A stretch of DNA of 5,413 nucleotides from assembly GCA_964230195.1 (NCBI GenBank), contig CAXRGH010000194.1, positions 1-5,413 of the forward strand. Direction: 5' to 3'. The notes beneath the pieces are model-generated. The model ran no database searches. It saw only the letters and a list, made by a program, of their open reading frames with translations, and was not told where the DNA came from. Origin of the DNA: CAXRGH01 sp964230195. GTDB lineage: Bacteria; Pseudomonadota; Gammaproteobacteria; Enterobacterales; Alteromonadaceae. Shown here piece after piece: positions 1 to 5,413 of this stretch. The first letter of the stretch is position 1. Each line of letters starts with the position of its first letter. A program made the position numbers and the translations under genes.

Positions 1-141
1 TCTCAGCCACGACGTACTTTTGATCGCGAAGCACAGCGCGCACTAAAAAAGTGGAAATACAAGCCAAAAATTGAAGGGGGCCAACCCGTGAAGCAGTTTA
101 ATCAAAAAGTGCAGCTTGATTTCTCCCTCGATGAATCGTGA
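1..141 (+). CDS. TonB-family energy transducer, C-terminal end (5' truncated by window)
   Basis: The first frame is open from base 1 to a TGA at 139-141 and gives the last 46 residues of a protein. It contains FDREAQRAL followed by KKWKYKPKIEGGQPV, and ends in an alternating hydrophobic strand (QKVQLDFSL). This is the signature of the TonB C-terminal domain, where the W-x-Y-x-P segment and the following G-x-P-V turn precede the last beta strand. Proteins of this family span the periplasm and pass proton-motive force from ExbB/ExbD to outer-membrane receptors. The N-terminal membrane anchor and proline-rich linker lie outside the window, so it cannot be decided whether this is a true TonB, a TonB2-type protein or another protein carrying a TonB C-terminus. 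It is the last gene of its unit, because an intrinsic terminator follows about 80 bases downstream. Family assignment is confident; the exact subtype is not. Confidence 0.88.
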   Translation, partial: SQPRRTFDREAQRALKKWKYKPKIEGGQPVKQFNQKVQLDFSLDES

Positions 142-220
142 GAAACCCTGACAAGCACAGGTAATAGTGTGTGGCGATACTCAACAATACCACCGAGTAT
201 TCTAACAACATTCTCAGGCC

Positions 221-250
221 AAACCCAGTTCCAACTGGGTTTTCTTTTAT
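221..250 (+). terminator. Rho-independent terminator after the TonB-family gene
   Basis: A perfect inverted repeat, AAACCCAGT / ACTGGGTTT, gives a 9-bp stem closed by a TCCA loop at 221-242. It runs straight into a T-rich tail (TTTTCTTTTAT). It lies about 80 bases after the TGA at 141 and has no open frame over it, which is the expected place for the end of the upstream transcription unit. A weaker ATACTC/GAGTAT repeat (177-182 and 195-200, 12-nt loop) lies between the stop codon and this hairpin; it has no T-tract and is not called. Confidence 0.88.
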
Positions 251-352
251 CTAAGCCTTAACGTAATTCAATCTCATCATGACGAAAATGTCTCATACTT
301 GGTCACTCATTCGCCGATAAAACCCTTATTAATGTCATGAAAAACACGTTTT

Positions 353-381
353 TTGTAAATTATTTTTAAAAAAGATATAAA
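353..381 (+). promoter_or_regulatory. Candidate sigma70 promoter for the cytochrome/DUF1552 operon
   Basis: A TTGTAA box (353-358, 4 of 6 to TTGACA) is separated by 17 bases from TATAAA (376-381, 5 of 6 to TATAAT). The spacing is ideal and the surrounding DNA is A/T-rich. Transcription would begin near 388 and give an untranslated leader of about 80 bases. A second, weaker candidate is TTGTAG (386-391) with TATAAC (408-413) and a 16-base spacer. A/T-rich DNA produces such matches by chance, so this is a candidate only. Confidence 0.45.
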
Positions 382-410
382 AACCTTGTAGAAACTGGGA
401 CATTATTTAT

Positions 411-426
411 AACAAACAGGTTTGTT
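411..426. promoter_or_regulatory. Inverted repeat, possible operator
   Basis: AACAAAC-AG-GTTTGTT is a perfect 7-bp inverted repeat with a 2-base centre. It lies downstream of the preferred promoter and overlaps the last bases of the TATAAC alternative -10 box. The short centre disfavours an RNA hairpin and suits a dimeric DNA-binding protein. The position would let a bound repressor block transcription of the operon. No regulator is encoded in the window, so the identity of any binder is unknown. Confidence 0.35.
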
Positions 427-458
427 TTTGTATTAGAATCGAAACCTTGATTGGTTTT

Positions 459-464
459 GGAGGT
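459..464 (+). promoter_or_regulatory. Strong Shine-Dalgarno that decides the cytochrome start
   Basis: GGAGGT is a six-base match to the 16S anti-Shine-Dalgarno. It sits 3 bases before an in-frame GTG at 468-470. It lies inside the reading frame if the upstream TTG at 447 is used, and that TTG has no purine-rich site before it. The site therefore argues for GTG 468 as the start. The spacing is somewhat short; the next in-frame option, TTG at 477, would have 12 bases. Confidence 0.7.
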
Positions 465-467
465 AAT

Positions 468-3400
468 GTGTTTCAATTGCGTTGGTTTAAGCCTCAATGG
501 CTATTAGTGATAATGAGCGTAATCTTGCTCGTGGTTGCATCCGTGGTACCGATTAATGGCCAAGCGGGCGATGGCTTTTTACGCTTTGTGGGTCGCTTCC
601 ATATCTTAGTCTTACATTTCCCGGTAACACTTCTCTTGTTGGCACCAGCTTTATCAGCGTGGGCTTACTTTACCAAAAATTCAACTTTGAGACCCTTTAT
701 CAATCTTCTGTGGTGGCTTGGTTCGTTTGCCGTATTTTTTACCGTGCTAATGGGTATGCTATTAGCGGCGAATGAAGGATTCACCATTGATGAAGTTAGA
801 CAACATATGCTTGGTGGCTTGACGGTTGCCTTGTTGTCTTTCATTGCAACCGCTATTTTCGTGTCGAGTCGCATTCGAACATGGCACAAAACAGCCTACA
901 GTACAGCATCAACTGCCCTTATCCTTGGTATCTTTTACGCGGCTCATGCTGGCGGTAACTTGGTCCACGGCGAAACTTATCTCGTCCGCTTTGCACCAGA
1001 GCCTATTGCCACTTGGTTCGCTCCACCCGCGACAAAAGTCGCAGTTGAAGTAGACGACGCAGTTTACAACGAGACTGTCCGCCCACTATTTAATCAATAC
1101 TGTTTTGGTTGTCACGGTGCAGATACGCAAAAAGGTGGGGTACAACTGGATATCTTAAGTCCTGATTTTATCAATGGTAATGATGCGCCCCATTGGCATG
1201 CAGCACTGGACATGATCAATACGGGCGAAATGCCACCGGCAAAGAAACAACAGCCAAGTGACGAAGAAAGGCGTCAAATGGTGGAATGGCTAACAGACGG
1301 TATCAACCTTGCCAAAGAAGCCAAGAAAGGCAAAAGTCAGCAAGTCATTCGACGCCTATCAAAGCCACAATATGAAAACACATTGAAAGATCTCACGGGT
1401 GTTGATGTGGCGTTTGGCGAAACCTTACCCAGTGATCCGCTATCAGAAATTGGCTTCAGTAATAATGCAGAGCTTTTGCAAAACTCCACATTACACTTAG
1501 AAACATTTGAGCAAATCGCTCGAACTGCCCTTACCAAGGCCATTGATCCTGAGGAAAAACCTGAAGCTGTGCATTATCGCATGCATTTTGGTGACAACAT
1601 TGGTAAAGATCAAAACCACAGTCAATCCGGTGGTTACTTAAGTGTTCCCCTTCAAAAGCAGCATTTTTATGTAGAAGTACTGGATGAAAAAGGCCAACCA
1701 AAATCTGATGAAGCATTAGGCGATCTAAAAACCTACTTCAGTGCCAGTTTACGTGGTTCAGAGAAGCATCGCTTTGCCGTCAACGAGCAAGGGATCTCAC
1801 TATTCTCGGCTAAGCCACACCCTGAAATCAACAAAGTAGGGAAATTTGGTTCATGGCATGGGCCTTCACCGAATCTCGCTATGCAGGTGAAGAAACATTT
1901 CCCTATGGAAGGCAACTTTGAAATCACGATTAAAGCGTCTCGCGGTGAGACATTTAAAGTGCCATTATCTCAGGCAAGTGCCACTGATAATGTCAATCCC
2001 ATAGTGAAACTGGATGAACACCATCATCCTATAACCGATAGCAAGACTTCTGTCGTTATGGTGCCTACCAAGGCAGAAACTATCAACAGTTTAGAACAAG
2101 ACACACAAGATTCTCGCTTCTTTAAACTGCTTGATGGCGCACCAAAAGGTTCAGCTCGGTTCCGTGTCAATTTGCGCTCAAAACAGCCTGAATTTTATGA
2201 AATCAATCTCGTTCACCCTGAACTCGCCAAGGGTGAAACCACCACAATAGAATTAAAGCTTAGTAAGAATGTGAAATTTGCTCATCATCTCACTGCAACC
2301 GGAAGAGCAAAAGAAGGACAACCCGTTGTATCCAAATTAGGTGTTGCGACGCTTGCCAGTGGAAGCCACCGATTCCAGCTAACAGCTCGCGAAAACTTCC
2401 CTGGATTCAGTGATCTCATTTTCACCAAAACAACGCCCACCAAGACGGATGCTTCACTGATAAACGATCCCTATTTTGTGAATGAGGTTGATCCCAACGC
2501 ATCACCAGTAGTGGTTCCTTACATTGGTTCACGTACCGATGACGGCATGGATTACCTTGCCCTTGACCACGTGTCTACTGTCACCACGGATAATGGTGAA
2601 AGTCAGGTCTATCGCTTCCGAGGAAGATTAGAGAACCTGCCAGTACCTAACCCAGATGCTGAAGGTGACCAATGGATCAGCGGCAGCCTAAAAGTCGGTG
2701 TTTGGAACGGTGATATGATTGCCAATAAAAAGGACAAGGGTTCGGTGTTGAATGTTGAATACATTGAGTTTAAAGCCCCCTTCTATGAACAGTGGCCGAG
2801 CCAACCACACAGTGACATTTTTATTGATTCGAACTTAGATAAAGACAGCCCTGAATATGCCAAACTCGTCATTCATCACTTTGCCGAACGTGCCTTTAGA
2901 CGTCCAGTCTCAGATGACGAAATTCAGCCTTATTTTGAGTTCTGGCAAGCCATTGAAGGAGAATTTGATCGCTTTGAAGATGGTGTAAAAGAAGCCTTGG
3001 TTGCGATTTTGTCTTCCACAAATTTCTTATACCTTGCGGAGCCAAAAGAGCAACTTGCACAAGTTGAAACAGCACCGCAAGCACCCAACCGCCTATTTGA
3101 ATTATTAGGTGTTAGTGGTGTAGCTGCGTCTGACACCACCCTTCAGCCTATCAGCGAGTATGCGTTAGCCAGTCGCTTATCGTATTTCCTGTGGAATTCA
3201 CCGCCAGATGCAGAACTCCTCAGTTTAGCCTCACAAGGGCGTTTAAAAGATAACTTGGCTACACAAGTGAATCGGATGGTTAAAAACAGCGCTAAGCTAA
3301 AGCGGTTTATCAATGTCTTTGCTGCCGAATGGTTGCGACTTGACTTATTGAAGGGACAGACGGTAGACGTTGAAAAATTCCCAGACTTTAACCGCTTTGT

Positions 3401-4157
3401 GAAACAAGATATGGCAAATGAGACAACAGAGTTCCTGTCTTACTTGATCCAGAACGACCTCAGTGCATTAAATCTGATTGAATCTGACTTTGCGATGTTG
3501 AACCAAAATCTTGCTAAATTCTACGGTATTAACGGCGTCTCGGGTCCTGAATTCCAGAAAGTTCCACTGAATGCGGACACCGGTCGTGGCGGATTACTCG
3601 GCCAAGGTGCCTTCTTAACGGGTCATGCCGACGGTGTGCATAGTCACCCTGTTAAACGTGCCGTATGGTTGAAATCCAAGATTATGGGGGTAGAGCCACC
3701 ACCGCCGCCACCTAATGTACCAGAGCTTGACCCTGACACCCCAGGGTTCGATCAGTTGACCCTCAAGCAACAACTTGAATTGCACCGAGATAAAGAATCA
3801 TGTCGTGATTGTCACGCCAAAATCGACCCCTATGGAATTGTGTTTGAGAATTACGATGCCGTTGGTCGTTACCGTGCAAATTACAAGGGGATGGCTGTCG
3901 ATTCAGTTACCATTTTACCTGACGGCATGACCGTAGAAGGGATGGCTGAAATAAAGGCCTACCTAATGGATAACAAGCCCGATCAAGTGGCGCATTCTCT
4001 AGTGAAACATTTGTTTGCCTATGCTCTCGGTAAAGAAGTGAGCTTCCAAGATGATGATGAGCTTGCCGCTATCTTGAGTCAGGTGAAAGAAAACGATTAC
4101 AGCATGCAGTCTGTGTTAATGGCCATTATTAATAGCCCGTCGTTCAAACAAGGATAA
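468..4157 (+). CDS. Membrane-anchored diheme c-type cytochrome, DUF1592 family (PSCyt1-DUF1587-DUF1595-DUF1592-DUF1588-DUF1585)
   Basis: Predicted 1229-aa inner-membrane protein with a large periplasmic part. Five hydrophobic helices lie at about 11-30, 44-68, 78-100, 114-134 and 145-160. Positive charges fall on the cytoplasmic side (R5/K8, K70/R75, R135/R137/K141), which places everything after residue 161 in the periplasm. The membrane part has the pattern RFHxxxxHFP (H45, H50), H113 before LGG, and H160 with GGNLVHG (H167). A PSCyt1-type heme c domain follows at about 199-282 (C212-F-G-C215-H216), then DUF1587 at about 294-360, a central region at about 361-796 that includes SWHGPSPN at 462-469, DUF1595 at about 797-859 (AFRRP), DUF1592 at about 894-1022 (ASRLSYFLWNSPPD), DUF1588 at about 1038-1138 with a second heme site (C1112-R-D-C1115-H1116) and a run of six prolines at 1077-1082, and DUF1585 at about 1150-1226. 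Domain order matches the family seen in planctomycetes and other marine bacteria. The substrate is unknown; an electron-transfer role is inferred from the two CxxCH sites. GTG 468 was chosen over TTG 447 because of the GGAGGT at 459. The gene is intact, with no frameshift seen. Confidence 0.9.
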   Translation: MFQLRWFKPQWLLVIMSVILLVVASVVPINGQAGDGFLRFVGRFHILVLHFPVTLLLLAPALSAWAYFTKNSTLRPFINLLWWLGSFAVFFTVLMGMLLAANEGFTIDEVRQHMLGGLTVALLSFIATAIFVSSRIRTWHKTAYSTASTALILGIFYAAHAGGNLVHGETYLVRFAPEPIATWFAPPATKVAVEVDDAVYNETVRPLFNQYCFGCHGADTQKGGVQLDILSPDFINGNDAPHWHAALDMINTGEMPPAKKQQPSDEERRQMVEWLTDGINLAKEAKKGKSQQVIRRLSKPQYENTLKDLTGVDVAFGETLPSDPLSEIGFSNNAELLQNSTLHLETFEQIARTALTKAIDPEEKPEAVHYRMHFGDNIGKDQNHSQSGGYLSVPLQKQHFYVEVLDEKGQPKSDEALGDLKTYFSASLRGSEKHRFAVNEQGISLFSAKPHPEINKVGKFGSWHGPSPNLAMQVKKHFPMEGNFEITIKASRGETFKVPLSQASATDNVNPIVKLDEHHHPITDSKTSVVMVPTKAETINSLEQDTQDSRFFKLLDGAPKGSARFRVNLRSKQPEFYEINLVHPELAKGETTTIELKLSKNVKFAHHLTATGRAKEGQPVVSKLGVATLASGSHRFQLTARENFPGFSDLIFTKTTPTKTDASLINDPYFVNEVDPNASPVVVPYIGSRTDDGMDYLALDHVSTVTTDNGESQVYRFRGRLENLPVPNPDAEGDQWISGSLKVGVWNGDMIANKKDKGSVLNVEYIEFKAPFYEQWPSQPHSDIFIDSNLDKDSPEYAKLVIHHFAERAFRRPVSDDEIQPYFEFWQAIEGEFDRFEDGVKEALVAILSSTNFLYLAEPKEQLAQVETAPQAPNRLFELLGVSGVAASDTTLQPISEYALASRLSYFLWNSPPDAELLSLASQGRLKDNLATQVNRMVKNSAKLKRFINVFAAEWLRLDLLKGQTVDVEKFPDFNRFVKQDMANETTEFLSYLIQNDLSALNLIESDFAMLNQNLAKFYGINGVSGPEFQKVPLNADTGRGGLLGQGAFLTGHADGVHSHPVKRAVWLKSKIMGVEPPPPPPNVPELDPDTPGFDQLTLKQQLELHRDKESCRDCHAKIDPYGIVFENYDAVGRYRANYKGMAVDSVTILPDGMTVEGMAEIKAYLMDNKPDQVAHSLVKHLFAYALGKEVSFQDDDELAAILSQVKENDYSMQSVLMAIINSPSFKQG

Positions 4158-4160
4158 GGT
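4155..4160 (+). promoter_or_regulatory. Ribosome binding site of the DUF1552 gene, overlapping the upstream stop codon
   Basis: TAAGGT at 4155-4160 includes the TAA stop of the cytochrome gene and supplies an AAGG core 9 bases before the ATG at 4169. No terminator or promoter fits in the 11-base gap. The two genes are thus co-transcribed and probably translationally coupled. Confidence 0.65.
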
Positions 4161-4168
4161 ATTTAATT

Positions 4169-5413
4169 ATGAGTTCAGCTAAACCATTTCGTTTAAGTCG
4201 CCGCACCTTTTTACGTGGCGCCGGCGTTGCCGCATGTCTTCCGTATTTGGAATGCATGGCAGAGACTAAACCTCAATTGGGTAAACGCTTAAGTGCTCCC
4301 AAGCGCCTCGCATATGTGTATGTTCCTAACGGTGTCAGCTTGCCGGGCCTAGAATCAGATTACAAGCAATGGAACTGGTTCCCCAGTGGTCAAGGCAATG
4401 ATTACAAATTTACCAACGTATTGAAGTCGTTAGAGCCCCACCGTGCAGACCTCTCTGTGATTGGCGGTTTAAGCCATCCAAAATCCAGAAGTTTAATGGG
4501 TCACATTGCTGGTGACACTTTCCTCACGGCGGGCGATTTACGCGGGGAATACAAGAACTCTGTGTCAGTAGACCAATATGCTGCACAGATTAAGAAACTG
4601 CAGACACGTTATCCCTCGTTGGTATTATCTGCTGATGGTGGCGTTGGTTTTAAATCACGTGCCGCCACTTTATCTTATGATCCGCAAGGAAACCCTATCC
4701 CTTCAGAGCATAGTCATCGTCAAATCTTTGAGCGTTACTTCTCAGTGAACGGCAATGGCACAACAGCCGAGCGTCGTGTTGCACTTGCGAGAAAACGTAA
4801 AATTGTTGACCTGATACTCGAAGATTCCAAACGCTTACAACGCAAGCTCGGTGTCAATGATAAGCACAAATTAGATCAGCACATGACCTCATTAAGCCAG
4901 TTGGAAGAACAAATCCAGAGCAACGAAGCGTGGTTAGACATTCCATTGAAAGATTTCAGTGCTGATCACCTTGATTTAGCAGTTGATGCGAAAATTGACC
5001 CGACAGCCTATATCCGTACCATGTACGATCTTATTGTGCTGGCGTTTGAGTTAGATTTAACAGAGGTTGTGTCTTACATGGTCTCCCGTGAAGACGGTAT
5101 GGGTTTTGGCGATGCTTACCCCAAAATAGCCCTTGGCTTTAAAAAAGGTCACCATAAAATCAGTCACGACAAGTCCAAGGATCACTGGAAAGAATGGGGT
5201 AAATACGATCAGTGGTTAGCCAGCCACTTTGCCTATTTCCTTGACCGTATGAAGCACACCGAAGATGAGTTTGGTTCATTGTTGGACAACACTCAGGTAC
5301 TTTACGGCAGTGCTTGCAGTACTACCCATAATGCACGCAACTATCCGCTGATCTTAGCGGGTGGTAAGAACATGGGACTCAAACATGGGCAGTACCATCA
5401 GTTTGATGACAGC
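4169..5413 (+). CDS. Tat-exported DUF1552 (HXXSHH family) protein, 3' end beyond window
   Basis: An open frame of 415 codons runs to the window edge without a stop; family members are usually somewhat longer than this, so only a short C-terminal tail is missing. The N-terminus has a twin-arginine signal, S10-R11-R12-T13-F14-L15, followed by a short hydrophobic stretch, so export of a folded protein to the periplasm is likely. VAAC at 20-23 resembles a lipobox, but related signals often have Ala or Leu there, so lipidation is uncertain. Family features are YVPNGV near 51-56, a GHIAGDTFLTA segment around 111-121, SVSVDQYA shortly after, a charged, probably helical stretch from VALARKRKIVDLIL to LEEQI, the name-giving motif at 329-334 reading HKISHD instead of HXXSHH, and LYGSACSTTHN at 378-388 leading to PLILAGG. 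The function of the family is unknown. Co-transcription with the diheme cytochrome suggests that the two act together in the periplasm. The family call is firm; any enzymatic role is not. Confidence 0.88.
   Translation, partial: MSSAKPFRLSRRTFLRGAGVAACLPYLECMAETKPQLGKRLSAPKRLAYVYVPNGVSLPGLESDYKQWNWFPSGQGNDYKFTNVLKSLEPHRADLSVIGGLSHPKSRSLMGHIAGDTFLTAGDLRGEYKNSVSVDQYAAQIKKLQTRYPSLVLSADGGVGFKSRAATLSYDPQGNPIPSEHSHRQIFERYFSVNGNGTTAERRVALARKRKIVDLILEDSKRLQRKLGVNDKHKLDQHMTSLSQLEEQIQSNEAWLDIPLKDFSADHLDLAVDAKIDPTAYIRTMYDLIVLAFELDLTEVVSYMVSREDGMGFGDAYPKIALGFKKGHHKISHDKSKDHWKEWGKYDQWLASHFAYFLDRMKHTEDEFGSLLDNTQVLYGSACSTTHNARNYPLILAGGKNMGLKHGQYHQFDDS

Larger units (their letters stand above)
251..467. other. 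AT-rich noncoding gap between two transcription units
   Basis: No convincing gene is present here on either strand. The first half (251-345) shows only a TCTCAT direct repeat (272-277 and 291-296) of doubtful meaning. From about 340 the sequence becomes strongly A/T-rich and carries the promoter candidates, an inverted repeat and the ribosome binding site of the following cytochrome gene, each listed separately. No tRNA-like cloverleaf, riboswitch-like fold or insertion-sequence end was recognised by eye. Confidence 0.7.

Noticed and set aside
1..141. Functional linkage of the TonB-family gene with the cytochrome operon
   Set aside because: A strong terminator and a 320-base gap with its own promoter candidates separate them; shared orientation alone is not evidence of shared function.
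177..200. ATACTC/GAGTAT inverted repeat after the TonB-family stop codon
   Set aside because: Only 6 bp with a 12-base loop and no T-tract; the perfect hairpin at 221-242 explains termination better.
272..296. TCTCAT direct repeat in the intergenic gap
   Set aside because: Six bases repeated once at a 19-base interval in A/T-rich DNA is expected by chance; no third copy or promoter alignment supports it as a binding site.
447..449. TTG at 447 as the start of the cytochrome gene
   Set aside because: No Shine-Dalgarno precedes it, and the strong GGAGGT would fall inside the coding region. GTG 468 gives a short charged N-terminus directly before the first membrane helix.
665..889. Open frame on the minus strand inside the cytochrome gene
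   Set aside because: It lies antisense to the membrane-helix region, has no ribosome binding site of note, and its translation resembles no known family. The same applies to the other antisense frames at 1337-1543, 1531-1716, 1733-1927, 2896-3084 and 2930-3139.
826..1053. Second forward frame of 75 codons within the cytochrome gene
   Set aside because: It overlaps fully with a well-supported coding frame and has no family resemblance; it is a shadow of that gene.
1..5413. Mobile element, CRISPR array, toxin-antitoxin or phage signatures
   Set aside because: No transposase, terminal inverted repeats, spaced direct repeats or integrase-like coding region were seen on either strand.

Overview
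The window looks like chromosomal DNA of a marine-type gammaproteobacterium, most likely from the Alteromonadales/Shewanella-like group. The reasons are a moderate base composition, a classic proteobacterial TonB C-terminus, a compact Rho-independent terminator and strong GGAGG-type ribosome binding sites. The genus assignment is inference; no rRNA or tRNA is present to anchor it.

Layout: (1) 1-141 is the 3' end of a TonB-family energy-transducer gene. It is followed at about 220-250 by a strong intrinsic terminator that closes that transcription unit. (2) 251-467 is a noncoding, AT-rich gap with two sigma70-like promoter candidates and a 7-2-7 inverted repeat (411-426) just upstream of the next gene. 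(3) 468-4157 is a very large gene (1229 aa from a GTG start) for a membrane-anchored, two-heme c-type cytochrome of the 'planctomycete-type' DUF1592 family. In order it has five N-terminal membrane helices with conserved histidines, a PSCyt1-type CxxCH domain, DUF1587, a long central region, DUF1595, DUF1592, DUF1588 (with a second CxxCH) and DUF1585. (4) 4169-5413 is a DUF1552 (HXXSHH family) protein with a twin-arginine signal. It starts 11 bases after the cytochrome gene and runs off the window end.

The two downstream genes almost certainly form one operon. The cytochrome is predicted to hold its heme c domains in the periplasm, and the DUF1552 protein is predicted to be exported folded by Tat to the same compartment. 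An envelope redox module is therefore the natural reading: electrons pass between the membrane and a periplasmic substrate, with the Tat protein as partner or catalytic unit. DUF1592/DUF1552 pairs are known as a recurrent arrangement, first noticed in planctomycetes, but to my knowledge their reaction is not established. This pair is the window's best candidate for an undescribed system. Specific oddities are the altered HXXSHH motif (reads HKISHD) and the histidine-bearing five-helix membrane module fused to the cytochrome.
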